Shown here piece after piece: positions 1-10,600 of a stretch of DNA of 64,000 nucleotides. The stretch covers positions 164,263,503 to 164,327,502 of the forward strand of contig CM077645.1 in NCBI GenBank assembly GCA_039707465.1, read 5' to 3'. This DNA is from Rhabdophis nuchalis (lineage: Eukaryota > Chordata > Lepidosauria > Squamata > Natricidae). The first letter of the stretch is position 1. Every line of letters starts with the position of its first letter. The position numbers were made by a program, and so were the translations under genes. A model generated the notes under the pieces. That model had not been told where the DNA came from, did not search any database, and saw only the letters and a list, made by a program, of their open reading frames with translations.

Positions 1-2310
1 TGTTATATTTTTAATGAATATACTATATATGAAATTGGCTCCAGTTCTAATTCTAGTGTATGTTATATATATATGAATGTTTTTAAAGAATAAAACGGGA
101 AAAAAGTTGCAATGATTCTCAGAGATATAATATAGGGAGTTGGGGAGCATAGAGTTTTAATAAATTATTATGTTTATTATTAAAATCCATTCCAGGAAGC
201 CCAAATAGGCTGAGTTTAATGTGGAAGCTGCATTGCACTTTTCACAAATAATGGAAATAAAAACAATAGATGTAAACAGAAAAAGGGGATGTTAATATAG
301 TTGTGGGGCTAACATGTAGTAGGGGAAAAAGGTATCAAAATATTATTACCAAAAGCTAGCCAAAATAATAAAAGAAAGTGAGCCACAAGCTTTTAGGTCG
401 ATTGAAGTAAGTGCTCCTTAAACAACAAGGGGTTGTTTTGGCAAGTTTGAACTTCTTTTTCATCACAGTTCATTAGCTGTTCATCAGATGGCACAAAGAA
501 GATAAAACTTTAATGCTAGAATGTGTTCCCTTATCACAAAATCCTCCTATATGAAATAAATACATTGTTGAAAAACTAATATAAGAATTTGATGGATAAA
601 CAATCCTAAATCTCATTTATTGCAGCCATGAGACTAATTTCATGCTCCCCCTTGCCCACTTTTGCTCTAATTTCAAAAGTCCCTTTCAGGAAATCCGTTC
701 AATATTTTGATCAAAGCTATTTGTCCTTTCCTTTCTACCTACTGCTTGGGGGAGAATGTCCAATTGTTAGATTGAATATAGGTTTGTCTAACTAAATTAT
801 AGCACTTATTGCTGGTTATGAGCATAAGAGAGTGCAGATAAATTTTAATTGGTTGCCAATAAAATATTTTATTTTATAGATTGATATGTCCATTATTTTG
901 CCAGATTCTCTTTTTTTAAGTTTGTTGAGAAGAATTCCATTTAGTTTTACTTTACTATGCTTGGTTATAATATAATATGTTACCTTCCTCTGTGAATTTT
1001 ATAAAGGACATGACATGAAAACAGTTGCTATTTTCTATGATTTATTTCTAGCACCCATTTTCCAGAAATGCTTTCAGTGCTTCCCAAATCAACTTCAAGT
1101 AGGAACATTCACCAAATTTCATGACAACTCTTAAGTCTAGAAGATCATGTATATTTTTGGCATGAGCAAGAGATTCAATTCAACTAGATGATCTTTAAGG
1201 TTCCTTTCATTATTCTGCATTGACTATGCTATATATGGATTGGTCTGAGCTCATTTCCAATTCCAGTTTCTCAACAGAATTAGGTCTAGCAAAATAGGCA
1301 GATGTATAATCTCATCCTAATTTCGTATACATATTGTATCTTTCTAATGATGTCATTGTATCTCTGGTACATTTCTTTGTTAGACATGGTTTTTAAATTT
1401 TTCTTCAGTAATTGCTATTTCATCTACTTTAAAGGTAGAGTTATCAAAATGTGGTAATGAATAAAGGGCTTTGTCTTCAGTTTTATACGGTGGGAGAAAG
1501 AAGTCAAAGCAATTGGATTTGTGATAATATCTGTTTCTATCTGATGTTATATGGAGAAAAATACTGGTATACTTAAAGAAAAAACTTGAAATAGGTCAGT
1601 GATCATGAACTGTATTTGTTAGAGTTAATTTACATTTTCCTGCAGATCTAAAAACCTTCACATTGCATCCAAATCCAACTTTTTGGTATCTGTGGAATCG
1701 GGGTTCAAACAAAGGCAAAATGGTGACTCTTACTGTAATCAAGGCCCCGCCTTTCTTTTATATGTGTTTAACATACAAAAGGGACAGGACTATTGTAGTT
1801 ACTATCTTGATTTGTCTGATGGCGCTTTTTCTATCTTTTTGTTCTATCTGAACAAAAGAAATTAAGTGTTCTTTCCTAATGGATTCCTTCCCATTCAAAG
1901 TCCATTTTATAGCTTTCCAGATGGCATGTTCAGTAACTATGATAGCTGGGCATAATATGAGTTGTCATCCTTACACGTTTGGAGGGCATTGCTTTGAAGA
2001 AGGTTGAGATACAAATAATAGTTTGGATAAGGTTAAAATACAAATAATGTGGTGTAGAAGGGGCCTGGGGGGGGGCTGAAAACTATCTAATCAAAGTTAT
2101 GAATATAGGCAGATGTTCACATAATTCAGCCACGTTGTTTGTGTAAGACTATCACCTTGATCATTCTATTTGTCACTAGTAAAAGGCTGGGGTGGCAGAT
2201 GCACATACCACAGGAGAAATATTTGTGAGATGAATCTGTTAGCGTAATCTATGGCACATTTTAGACGAGGCAACATTATCAATAATTTTACTGAGGAAGT
2301 AAGTTCATAT
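1..2310. other. AT-rich sequence without recognised gene
   Basis: Both strands were read for exons, RNA genes and transposon ends and nothing could be supported. The only frames longer than 60 codons overlap each other near 1663-1865 and have no protein-like composition. A G-run of nine lies near 2068. Confidence 0.6.
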
Positions 2311-2315
2311 CTATT

Positions 2316-2480
2316 AACAGAATGACAGAGTTGGAAAGGACCTTGGAGGTCCTTTAATCCAACTCTCTGCTCAAGCAGGAGACTATACCGTTTCGAACAA
2401 CTGGCTGTCCAGTAATTCTAGTATGGAAAAAGGATTTTTTCCCCCTCTCTGTGAAAGACACCTCTCATTTCCTAGTTTAT
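2316..2480 (-). mobile_element. CR1 LINE 3'-end fragment (old)
   Basis: Read on the minus strand this is the CR1 3' untranslated end. It has the block CCTCCAAGGTCCTTTCCAAC on the side nearest 2316 and a decayed match to the end of ORF2 further in. It is more diverged than the CR1 copies at 19676, 40036 and 63787. The left boundary is clear and the right one near 2410-2480 is uncertain. Only the 3' end survives, as is usual for CR1. Confidence 0.75.
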
Positions 2481-3645
2481 TTTCAGCCTCTGATAACATA
2501 CTTTGACTTTTTCTTGGTCTTGGAGGTTGCTACATTATCTTCTGTCACAGCCTCTTTATTTTCTATTCTGGATAAAATTAAAATATTGAATTTCCTTGCA
2601 ATAGCTTCCCCCTGAAAGGATAACAACATAATGAAAACAGAACATTTCCATACATTCTTTGGCAACTCCATAACTGAACATCTGGAAGAATCCTATAAGT
2701 TACTCATAATAATTTTTGATAAAAATAACTTTTCCTTTAAAAAAAAAAACCTTCAGAAGCAAATTAAACAAGCTTTCACCTTAAATTCAAATCTTGCAAT
2801 TTACTAAAATGTTGTTTGAACTGCTGTAATGCCATCATATAAATTGTTGTTTGAAACAAAATACAAAGTGAAGCTGAAGTATTAGCTGAGATGGAAGCTT
2901 CTTCCATAATTTGAGAAAAAATATGACGAGGTGTGATGTTCTAATCATCAGTTATATTTCACAGAGATGTCCATTAATGTGGATGAGTTATATTTCTTAT
3001 TTCTGAGTACACTGGATTGAGGAATAGAATTCCAATGGTTCTTATGTATTTAATTTGTAGTTTCCACACAACTCTACCTTTTTTTCTTTCTAAAATATCG
3101 CCTGAAACTAAAAATCTTGCACTACTAATCCTTTTCATCTTTTTTTCATAGATTCTACTTTGTAAATCTATTGTTGTCCCTGTGTTCAAAGTCCTTTGAG
3201 TCTTCCAATTTGTTAGCAGTTCCAATGTTAGCAAAGTAAGGGTTTCCATCATTAGTTCAGATCAAAACTCATTCTTGGCCCCTAATCACTTTTTATGATT
3301 TCCAAAATGATAGTTTCTTAAAACACAAAGTGCAGCATGCCATTTCAGTTAAAAAGCAAAGAAGAATATCCTTTTAGCATCAGTACAAACACAAAGTCTT
3401 ATCCGTTGTATCATAATATTCTAATTTCTAACTCATAATAAAGATATTGTGTTTTGTTTCCCAGTTGCTTTTTAATATATCTCTTGTGAGGGATGAAATA
3501 AGAAAGCCCGTCAAAGCAATTCTCCTGTTCAGCTTATATCAAGCGTGATTGAGGTGAACTTAAACCTTTTCTCATTTTTCCTCATTTCACTGAAATAAAG
3601 CAATCTTTTCTGTAGCAGTAAACCTCCTGTATGTCTATGGAGGTG
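2481..3645. other. AT-rich spacer, nothing recognised
   Basis: No transposon ends, RNA genes or convincing exons were seen. A 92-codon minus-strand frame near 2974-3252 has no recognisable domain and is probably chance. Confidence 0.5.
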
Positions 3646-3649
3646 CTTT

Positions 3650-3960
3650 TCAAAAGGCAACTGGATTCCCACCCCCCTTTTTTTCTCTCTCTTTTTTTTC
3701 AGCCAGAACTGAAGAAGCTTCTTGAATGAAAAGCAAAATATCTTCAATGGAAAAACTAAAAGCAAGAAAGTCCAGTTTCCTTTTGAAAAGCATATTTGGG
3801 TCAACCTCCTGTAATAGTCTTGCTTCTTCCTCCTGTGTTATGTTAGACACTCCATCAATTGTACTGATATATGTACAATCTAGCCATGGATTAATTTTAA
3901 GCAGTTCATTTAACATGTCATAAACTAAGGCCACTGCCAGAATATCCGCTAGCCATGACC
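3650..3960 (-). other. Unassigned open frame, exon-like or transposase-like
   Basis: The minus-strand frame stays open from about 3985 to 3650. Its first 80 or so residues read more like protein than the surrounding chance ORFs: mixed charged and aliphatic residues, WLADILAVALVYDMLNELLK, then an acidic QEEEARLLQEVDP stretch and FKRKLDFL. It then runs into a lysine- and glycine-rich tail encoded by low-complexity sequence (about 3660-3705), which is unlikely to be coding. The spacing of WLAD..., LNEL..L and FKRKL is faintly like the region of hAT-derived domesticated transposases (ZBED/GTF2IRD2 type) before the dimerisation domain, but no diagnostic residue is secure. No strong splice signals frame it. 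It could be a transposase remnant, an isolated exon or chance. Confidence 0.25.
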
Positions 3961-5210
3961 TCTCAAAAAGGAAATTGATATCACATGCAACTATCTGGCT
4001 CTAATTACCCAGTGTTTCTAGTGGAGAAAAATAGAATAGCTAAAATGGTTATAAGACTGAAAAAGCTAGTTACACCATTTTTTCTAGATAGAAGTCTTTC
4101 TGAAACAATTCACCAGCATCAAGATTAGCTACATGGTGAAATATCCCATCAGCCTGGCATTCAAAAGAGAGTTTGTGGATAAAATTGGCTTAAATGATCC
4201 CAACTCCATGATGTGTTTCACATAAAGCACCATGAAAGCTCTTTACAAAAGCCTTTTGAAATGAATTAATTTTCCTGCTTCTGCATACAGGCAGAAGCAA
4301 ACTCAACAAAAGAATGTTTCTTCCTCAGTCAAATACCTGGATTATGACATAGGAACTGTTGCCTAGAGATCACATTTAATATATTTCATTTCATTTATAC
4401 AATGATACCTGGTAACTCTCATATCAAAGAGGCCATTTAAATGCCTCTCATGAATAATTCTTAGATTTTTATTTTTTTCTCATTCTGTTTCACTAGATCA
4501 TGTGACTGCCTATTTTACCTCTCGGAATATTAGGAGTGGGAAGGAGGGGAGTTTGGGGGAAAAAATCTGCACTGGGAAATTAATTTCTCAGTGATTATTT
4601 CTTGCAATAAGCTAGGTAATAAATGGGTTGTTCCCCCCTCCCCAAACTTACACACATTTAAATAAAGCACAATTAATTTTCATTCATTAAATTTACCCCG
4701 TAACCATAAAACAATTCATTACGAACAAGTTAAGTAGAAAAAAAATTAAATAGAGCCTGGCCATGTTTTTGTATGTCAAAATATCAGATGTCAGTATGCC
4801 ATTATAGTAGTATGTCAGTATTGTATAGCGGATTTCAACACTTCCTGAGGAAATGTATATTTGCAGAAACTATGAACTTCGGTGAACTTTGGAACTTGTT
4901 TAGAAATAACTTTGAATTTTCACACATTATCTAAGGACTGAACAGGGATTCCATGATACATCGACAGCAATATGACAAAGAAATGGGGCTTATATGACAT
5001 AGAGCAAGCCTCCATTCAGTCTCAAAATTTATACAGCTTTACTTTTTATCTTGTCAGTCACATCAGTGTTGATTTATCACCATCTTCTCAGGTTCTTAGG
5101 AGCTGAGGACTTGGCAGCATGAGAAAACAACAGCCAATAACTTAGTAGCCACCATCAACACCCCAATCAACAAATATAAAGCCAGAAAATAACCAGGCAC
5201 CATATGAATA
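3961..5210. other. AT-rich spacer, nothing recognised
   Basis: No repeats with clear ends and no coding signal were seen on either strand. Confidence 0.5.
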
Positions 5211-5212
5211 CT

Positions 5213-5290
5213 GTATGGGGAGTCCCTATGGGGAGAGGGAGCGGTTTACAAGTATTAAATTGAATTGAAATTGAATTGAATAATGCCTAG
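5213..5290 (+). mobile_element. Non-LTR retrotransposon 3' tail
   Basis: The text GGGGAGAGGGAGCGGTTTAC followed by an ATTGAATTGAA-type tail resembles the end of squamate LINE/SINE families, whose last bases read 'gagtccc...gggcggcataca' before an A/T-rich simple tail. Only the tail is recognisable and the family is not assigned. Confidence 0.45.
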
Positions 5291-5689
5291 AATAGCCCAA
5301 CACACACATCCTGGCAAAGAGAAGTTTCCTGAGGATGGGCTCTAGCCCAAGCTCAAAAATTTGGAAGACTAAACCTCTGGTCCCGGTGACTGACCCAGAT
5401 TGGATCATTTAGCTTTACTTTGTTTTCATTCCCACAAGATCCAATTTATGATTTCAGAACCAGATAATGTGGCCCATATAAAATTAGTTGTCATTTGCTC
5501 TCTACAACGATGAAGACAAGACTCTTCCTGATACAAATTTAAGTCCCGCTGAAAAGCTATTAAAGAAGGTTGTCAATTTGATTTGACAAAGAGAGACTTA
5601 AAAGAGGCTATGATTTCACTGTAGTACCGTATTTTTCAGAGTATAAGACGCACCCAGGTTTTGAAGAGGCATTTTTTTTTAAAAAAAGT

Positions 5690-5940
5690 AGGTAGGTAGA
5701 TAGAGAGATAGAGAGGGAGAGAAAGAGAGAGAAATAAAGTAGGTAGGTAGAGGGAGAGAAATACAGTAGGTAGGGAGAGAGTAGTTAGGTAAGTAAATAA
5801 AGGGAGAGAGGGAGAGAGAGTAGTTAGGTAGGGAGGTAGATAAAGGGATAGAGAGAGAGAGAGAAATACAGTAGGTAGATAGGGGGTGAGAGAGAGAAAG
5901 AGAGAGAGAGAAATACAGTAGGTAGGGAGAGAGAGTGTGT
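5690..5940 (+). repeat. GTAGGTAGATAG / AGAG purine-rich microsatellite
   Basis: An imperfect tetranucleotide tract of GTAG, ATAG and GAGA units. The same tract resumes at 7391-7540 after the hAT insertion and appears on the opposite strand in the second mariner-like copy (18795-19095), so it belongs to that element. Confidence 0.85.
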
Positions 5941-6134
5941 AGGTTAAGGTGACCAGATTTTAATATTGGTAAAGAGGGACACCATTGATGGGGGGGGAGG
6001 TGTGGCCTATTTTGTGGGAGTGGCTCAGCGGTCATGTGACCAGGTGGGCATGGCCAACTTGGAAAATGTGGTGAAACTCACTTAACAACGGTCTTGCTTA
6101 GCAACCAAAAATTTGGCCACAATTGTGGTCATAT

Positions 6135-6345
6135 GTTCTTTCTTTCTTTTTTCTTTTTCTTTCTCTCTTTTTCTTTCTGTCTCTCTCTCTCTGTGTCTGT
6201 CTGTCTCTCTGTATCTGTCTCTCTCTCCTCCCTCCGCCCATCTGTCACTGTGTGTCTGTCTGTCTGTCGGTCTGTCATTCACTCACTTAATCACTCATTC
6301 TGTGTCTCTGTCTATCTTTCTCTCCCTCCCTCTCTCTGTCTCTCC
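6135..6345 (+). repeat. CTTT / CTGT pyrimidine microsatellite
   Basis: A CT-rich tract of TTTC, TCTC and TCTG units, internal to the hAT element. A similar but longer tract is in the same relative place in the element at 12543. Leu/Ser-rich frames here are low-complexity artefacts. Confidence 0.9.
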
Positions 6346-6410
6346 AAACCAATCAACACAGCATTAATCCCTCCCCCCCTTGCTATTTCCTTTCTAACCA
6401 TTATTTAAAA

Positions 6411-6534
6411 CAGGGGTCTCCAACCTTTGCAACTTTAAGTCTGAAGGACTTCAGCTCCCAGAAGCAAAGCTGGCTGGAGAAGTCTGGCAGCTGAAGGTCT
6501 TCAGATTTAAAGTTGCAAAGGTTGGAGACCCCTG
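6411..6534 (+). mobile_element. Palindromic hAT MITE (CAGGGGTCTCC type), intact ends
   Basis: Begins CAGGGGTCTCCAACC, ends with the complement GGTTGGAGACCCCTG, and is largely one palindrome. A perfect 8-bp duplication ATTTAAAA flanks it (6403-6410 and 6535-6542). It lies inside the hAT element 5945-7390 and therefore inserted later. Confidence 0.93.
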
Positions 6535-6943
6535 ATTTAAAAGGGCTAAATTGAAGGAAGGTAGCTATGGATATCCCATCTTTCAGTTCAAGAACTACTA
6601 GTGAAGTTCTTCATACATCAGCATTTACAGAAAATGAATAATTGGAGATTGAGTTGGAAGGAAGGAAGGCTCTCCCTGTGTCTGTCACTCTGATTCCCTC
6701 CCTCTCTCCCTCTGTCTCCGATTCAATCCATCCCTCTGTCATTTTCTCTCTCTGTGCCTCTCTCTCCCTCTCTCCCCTGCTCCCCGGGATCCTTTTCAGC
6801 CCCCGGGAAGTGCTCTGGATGTCCTAAGGCGAAAGAGGCAGCTGTAGCCTCCCCAGCCAACATGCCAGCCACTCATCTGCCTCCCAGGGGCTGAAGGGGC
6901 TCCGTGGGGGGAGGGAGGTAACTGCCGCCAGTAGGTAAGCCAG

Positions 6944-7163
6944 TGGAGCAGTTGGGCAGGGAATGTTGCTGGGCGCTGTCGCAGTGCCCTGCTCGCCCGC
7001 CTGCCCCGCCCACTGGCTGTACAACGCCTCCAGCCCTATGGTGGGTGAGCCAGCGGAGCAGGTGGGCAGGGAATGTTGCTGGGCGCTGTTGCAGTGCCTT
7101 GCTCACCCGCCCGCTGGCCGTACAATGCCTCCAGCCCCAGCGCCACTCCAGATTTAGCGTTCC
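6944..7163 (+). repeat. 110-bp tandem duplication, GC-rich
   Basis: The block GAATGTTGCTGGGCGCTGT at 6961 recurs at 7071, a period of 110 bp. Both units also share the preceding GGAGCAG.TGGGCAGG and a following GGC.GTACAA. part. The second unit has lost a few bases. A related single block (TGGGCGCTGCCGCAG) is in the hAT element at 12543. Confidence 0.85.
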
Positions 7164-7588
7164 ATGCTACTTCCTGCTCCCGCTTCATGACCCGGATCTT
7201 CCGCCGAGGCAGGCAATTCAGACCACAGGAGGAGGAGGAGGAGAGGTGTGGTGGGTGGGAAGGAGGAAGAGGAGGACGAGAAGGAGGAAGATTTGCAAGA
7301 TTAAAAAAGTGGGAATTTTTAAAAGGGACGCGGGACTAATTATGAAAAGGCGTGATTGTCCCGCCGAAAGTGGGACATCTGGTCACCTTAGTGTAGGTAG
7401 GTAGGTAGAGGGATAGAGAGAGAGAAATAGAGAGAGAAATACAGCAGATGGTGGGGGAGAGAGAAGGTAGGTAGGTATATAGGTAGATAGAGGGGGGGAG
7501 AGAAATGTATAAATACAGTAGGTAGGTAAGTAGATGTTTCCAGGTGTATTTACCCATGTGCTGGAGAAGGAAACTGCTCCCTCTAACT

Positions 7589-7723
7589 CAGGGGTTCCCA
7601 AACTTGGCAACTTTAAGACTTGTGGACTTCAATTCCCAGAATTCTCCAGCCAGATATGTCCACAAGCTATGCTGGCTGGAGAATTCTGGGAGTTGAAGTC
7701 CACAAGTCTTAAAGTTGCCAAGT
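7589..7723 (+). mobile_element. Palindromic hAT MITE (CAGGGGTTCCC type), right end lost
   Basis: Left terminus CAGGGGTTCCCAAACTTGG. The arms pair through CTTTAAGACTTGTGGACTTC. The right terminal bases are missing: the sequence stops at GTTGCCAAGT and continues into TAACTAAACAG. The second mariner-like copy has related flanking sequence without this insertion. Confidence 0.8.
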
Positions 7724-8621
7724 AACTAAACAGCCTTCTGAAAGGGGGGGAAAGTTTTTTGCACTCTTCAAACCTCCCCAAAATGGCCCGTTTTTTGTGA
7801 AAACAGGCCTGTTTTTTTTTCAAATAAAAAGGCATGAATAGCCTTGGGGGGCTTGCAGAGTGTTCCCGGTGGGTGGGTGGGGGCAAAAAGGAGCAAAAAA
7901 ATGGCCCACTTTTCACGAAAACGAGCCATTTTTATGTCAAAAAAATTGCATGCATAGCCTTATGGAGGCTTATAGAGTGCTGCTGGGGGGGGGGGGGCAA
8001 AAAACAGCCCATTTTAGGCTCATTTCTGCCCTCCCCAGCCCCCAGGAGCTCTCTGGAAGCCTCTATAAGACTATGCACAGCCATTTTGATGAATGGGATT
8101 TGGTTTCGGGAGGCAAAAAGAAATTGCTGTATTCGATGTATAAGACACACTCTGATTTTCAGCCTCTTTTTAGAGGAAAAAAGGTGCATCTTATACTCCG
8201 AAAAATACGGTACTTCTAAGAAACATAGAGTTAGGAAGTTTTCCTGATACAAATTTTGACTCTTGTATTATTATCTTGGCAATTATACCACACTTATCAA
8301 GTCTAACATACATTGTTCTTATCATCTCAGCATAATTCTTAGCTGTAGGACATGCAGAATGTTATGCTGACTTCGCAATGTTAAAAGCAGTTTTGGTAAC
8401 CCTGACTTGTACTAATGGCTGTCAGGGAATTACAAAACTCAGAGAAGTTTGTCATAGAAACATTTCATTATAGACTGTCATATCTGAGTTATAAGGGATT
8501 TTGAATACTTAGCATTTCAGCTACCCATCTCCAGATGACTGTTTTATTCAGACTTAGAAAAAGTTCATAGATCATGCTGAACATTCTAAATCATCTGTCA
8601 GTATTTTTTAATGGTTTAGAT

Positions 8622-8756
8622 CAGGGGTCTCCAACCTTTACAACTTTAAGTCTGAAGGACTTCAGCTCCCAGAATTCTCCAGCCAGCTTTGCTGGCTGGA
8701 GAATTCTGGGAGCTGAAGTCCTTCAGACTTAAAGTTGCCAAGGTTGGAGACCCCTG
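8622..8756 (+). mobile_element. Palindromic hAT MITE (CAGGGGTCTCC type), intact
   Basis: 135 bp with complementary ends CAGGGGTCTCCAACC and GGTTGGAGACCCCTG, and almost perfect pairing across a short loop near 8690. A perfect 8-bp duplication GTTTAGAT lies at 8614-8621 and 8757-8764. This is the best-preserved member of the family in the window. Confidence 0.95.
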
Positions 8757-8764
8757 GTTTAGAT

Positions 8765-10300
8765 ATAATGTTGTGTTTTCTGTTGCAACAGAATGTCTGC
8801 AAAAGTCGACCGTTTTTTTTAAGAAATATGAAGAATTTAATTAATTCAAGTTATATAAATAAATTTCTTTTCAAAATTCACATAGCACCACCTTTTCTTT
8901 GCCGTTTTTTCCTCTCATTTTTATTGTCTTCAGCTTTTCAAATAAAATTTATTCCTTATGGAAGATATAAAGATCCCTTACTTTGAAGTCAACCTATCAA
9001 TTATATCTTTATTAGACATGTCAGAGTTTATTTTATAACTAACAAATAAGATTGGTGGCTTGGAAGCTGTTAGTGATGAATGAGGTGTAAAATCGATCCT
9101 TTTGCCATTCAAGTGATTTCAATAAATTTATGGCTGATAAGGCAGAGCAAAGCTTGTAAATGAATATCAGAGATATTTTGCACTAAGGTTACAAAGAGAG
9201 TTTCATGCATTTCAATTAGATTCACATTAAATGCAACAGAGTGACTGTAAATGCTCACATACAAATTTCCATGCTTGATAAGATCCCTATTTCTGTAACT
9301 GAGATGGTACAATAGCTTCTCTCGGAAGTTCAGTGTTGTGTAAAAACATTGATTTGGGCAGCAGTTATTACTTTTTTGTGACCGTTGTTTTATGTACAAT
9401 GTATGATATATTCAGGATATACAGTATTATATTTTCTTAGTTGGAGTAGTGGAGTAGAAATTCCACATATCTCAAGCCCATTAGCATGGATTCTTCCTTT
9501 CATTTTCTAACATTTTGAATCTACTTCTATAAATTATAGGATGGAGATCTTTGAGAAAAAATATAGGATTTGGAACCTACATTCTAGATGTAGATAAAAT
9601 AAAGAGAAATGGTTTTATATGACTAGAGAAACACTTTAGCTCTAAGGCATTCTTTCCTGGCTATATCAAGAATCCACCAATCCATTTGCCTCCAGATCTC
9701 CCCAGAATAATAAAAATGAGCAGAAAATTTGGCCTTGACCATTCCATGGATGATCAGAAATGTTTTTTTCAGGTTTTTCAGGTATGTCAGTTGGATACTT
9801 GGGTATACTAAATAGGCTGGCAATAATAATTTAAAAAAATGATATTATGTAATGTGGTAATTACAATTTGCATCAAGCAAGCTATTACAAGTTTACATTT
9901 CCTGCATTTTTTAAAACAAGTTAAATTTAGTCAAAAGAAAATATGTTTTTTTTTAAAGAATGTTGTTGACTCTTATTCTAATGTTCCTTATAGGTTCTTT
10001 CAAAGGGAGAGAGGTTTTCCTTTGTGGAAATATACAGTTTAACATAATTACTGAATATAAAAACAGATATATGCATGTGGGCTTTTATTTGTGTAGCTAC
10101 AGTTACTTATTTCTGAGTTGGAGAGTATTATGTATAATGCTGGATTAAACCTATTTATAGTTAGATCTATTTTATCTATATCTAGTTATCATTTATCTAA
10201 CAATAAAAAAATAGCCAATAAATAAACACTAAGATCTCTCCTACCAAAATGATAGAGCAAGCCTCTAATATATGAAATGAGAGTAAACCCTACTCCCAAC
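8765..10300. other. AT-rich spacer, nothing recognised
   Basis: No supported gene or transposon end. A 96-codon minus-strand frame near 9109-9399 has no recognisable domain. Confidence 0.5.
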
Positions 10301-10302
10301 TA

Positions 10303-10525
10303 CCCTGTTTCTCTGAAAATAAGACCTCCCTGGATAATAAGCCCAATCGGGCTTTTGAGCACATGCACTAAAATAAGCCCTCCCTGAAAATACAGCAGCT
10401 GCCATGAGGTGACCACTCTCGCCGCCTCCTGCACCTCAAAAATAATAAGACCTCCCCGGTTATTTCAAGTGTGTGGGGGTGTCAAAAGAACATAATACCC
10501 TGTCTTATTTTCGGGGGAAACACAG
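10303..10525 (-). mobile_element. TA-flanked DNA element (AAAATAAGAC family), copy 1
   Basis: Terminal inverted repeats contain CTGAAAATAAGACC at the left and GTCTTATTTTCGGGGG at the right, flanked by TA (10301-10302, 10526-10527). The interior includes GCCGCCTCCTGCACCTC. It is the reverse complement of the copy at 24243-24476. There is no coding capacity. Confidence 0.75.
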
Positions 10526-10530
10526 TAGTA

Positions 10531-10600
10531 CTGATGATGTTACCTAGTTTGGTAATGAAATACCTGCAAGAAAATAACCAAGCTCAGAGAGCACCAAAGA
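10531..10600 (+). ncRNA. Penelope-like terminus with hammerhead core
   Basis: Starts with CTGATGA (10531-10537), then an extra T, then stem II GTTACC / GGTAAT (10539-10544 with 10551-10556, one G-U pair) around a six-base loop, then GAAA (10557-10560). This is the conserved hammerhead core order. The following TGCAAG and AACCAAGCTCAGAGAGCACC match the Penelope-type terminus also present at 50885-51105. The 5' strand of stem I is not visible because the TA-flanked element ends just before it, so this copy is probably not active alone. Confidence 0.6.

Larger units (their letters stand above)
5945..7390 (+). mobile_element. hAT-type non-autonomous element (TAAGGTGACCAGAT ends)
   Basis: The termini are inverted repeats TAAGGTGACCAGAT and ATCTGGTCACCTTA. 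They are flanked by a perfect 8-bp target duplication GTGTAGGT (5937-5944 and 7391-7398), which is diagnostic for hAT-like insertion. The interior has a block also found in the hAT element at 12543-14352 (TTTGGAAAATGTG followed by AACTCACTTAACAA), then a CTTT/CT tract, a GC-rich part and a 110-bp tandem duplication. No transposase frame was found. A younger MITE sits inside at 6411-6534. Short frames through the GC-rich part have no domain. Confidence 0.88.
5627..8210 (-). mobile_element. TA-flanked mariner-like non-coding element, nested copy 1
   Basis: The ends are inverted repeats starting CCGTATTTTTCAGAGTATAA on the left and its near-complement on the right, flanked by TA at 5625-5626 and 8211-8212. 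This is the Tc1/mariner-type signature. No transposase frame is present. The interior holds a GTAGGTAGATAG/AGAG purine tract, a hAT element (5945-7390) and a MITE (7589-7723). The sequence from 7500 to 8210 is the reverse complement of the matching part of the second copy at 17939-19168. That copy lacks both insertions and so acts as an empty-site reference. Orientation is arbitrary, given as opposite to copy 2. Confidence 0.8.
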
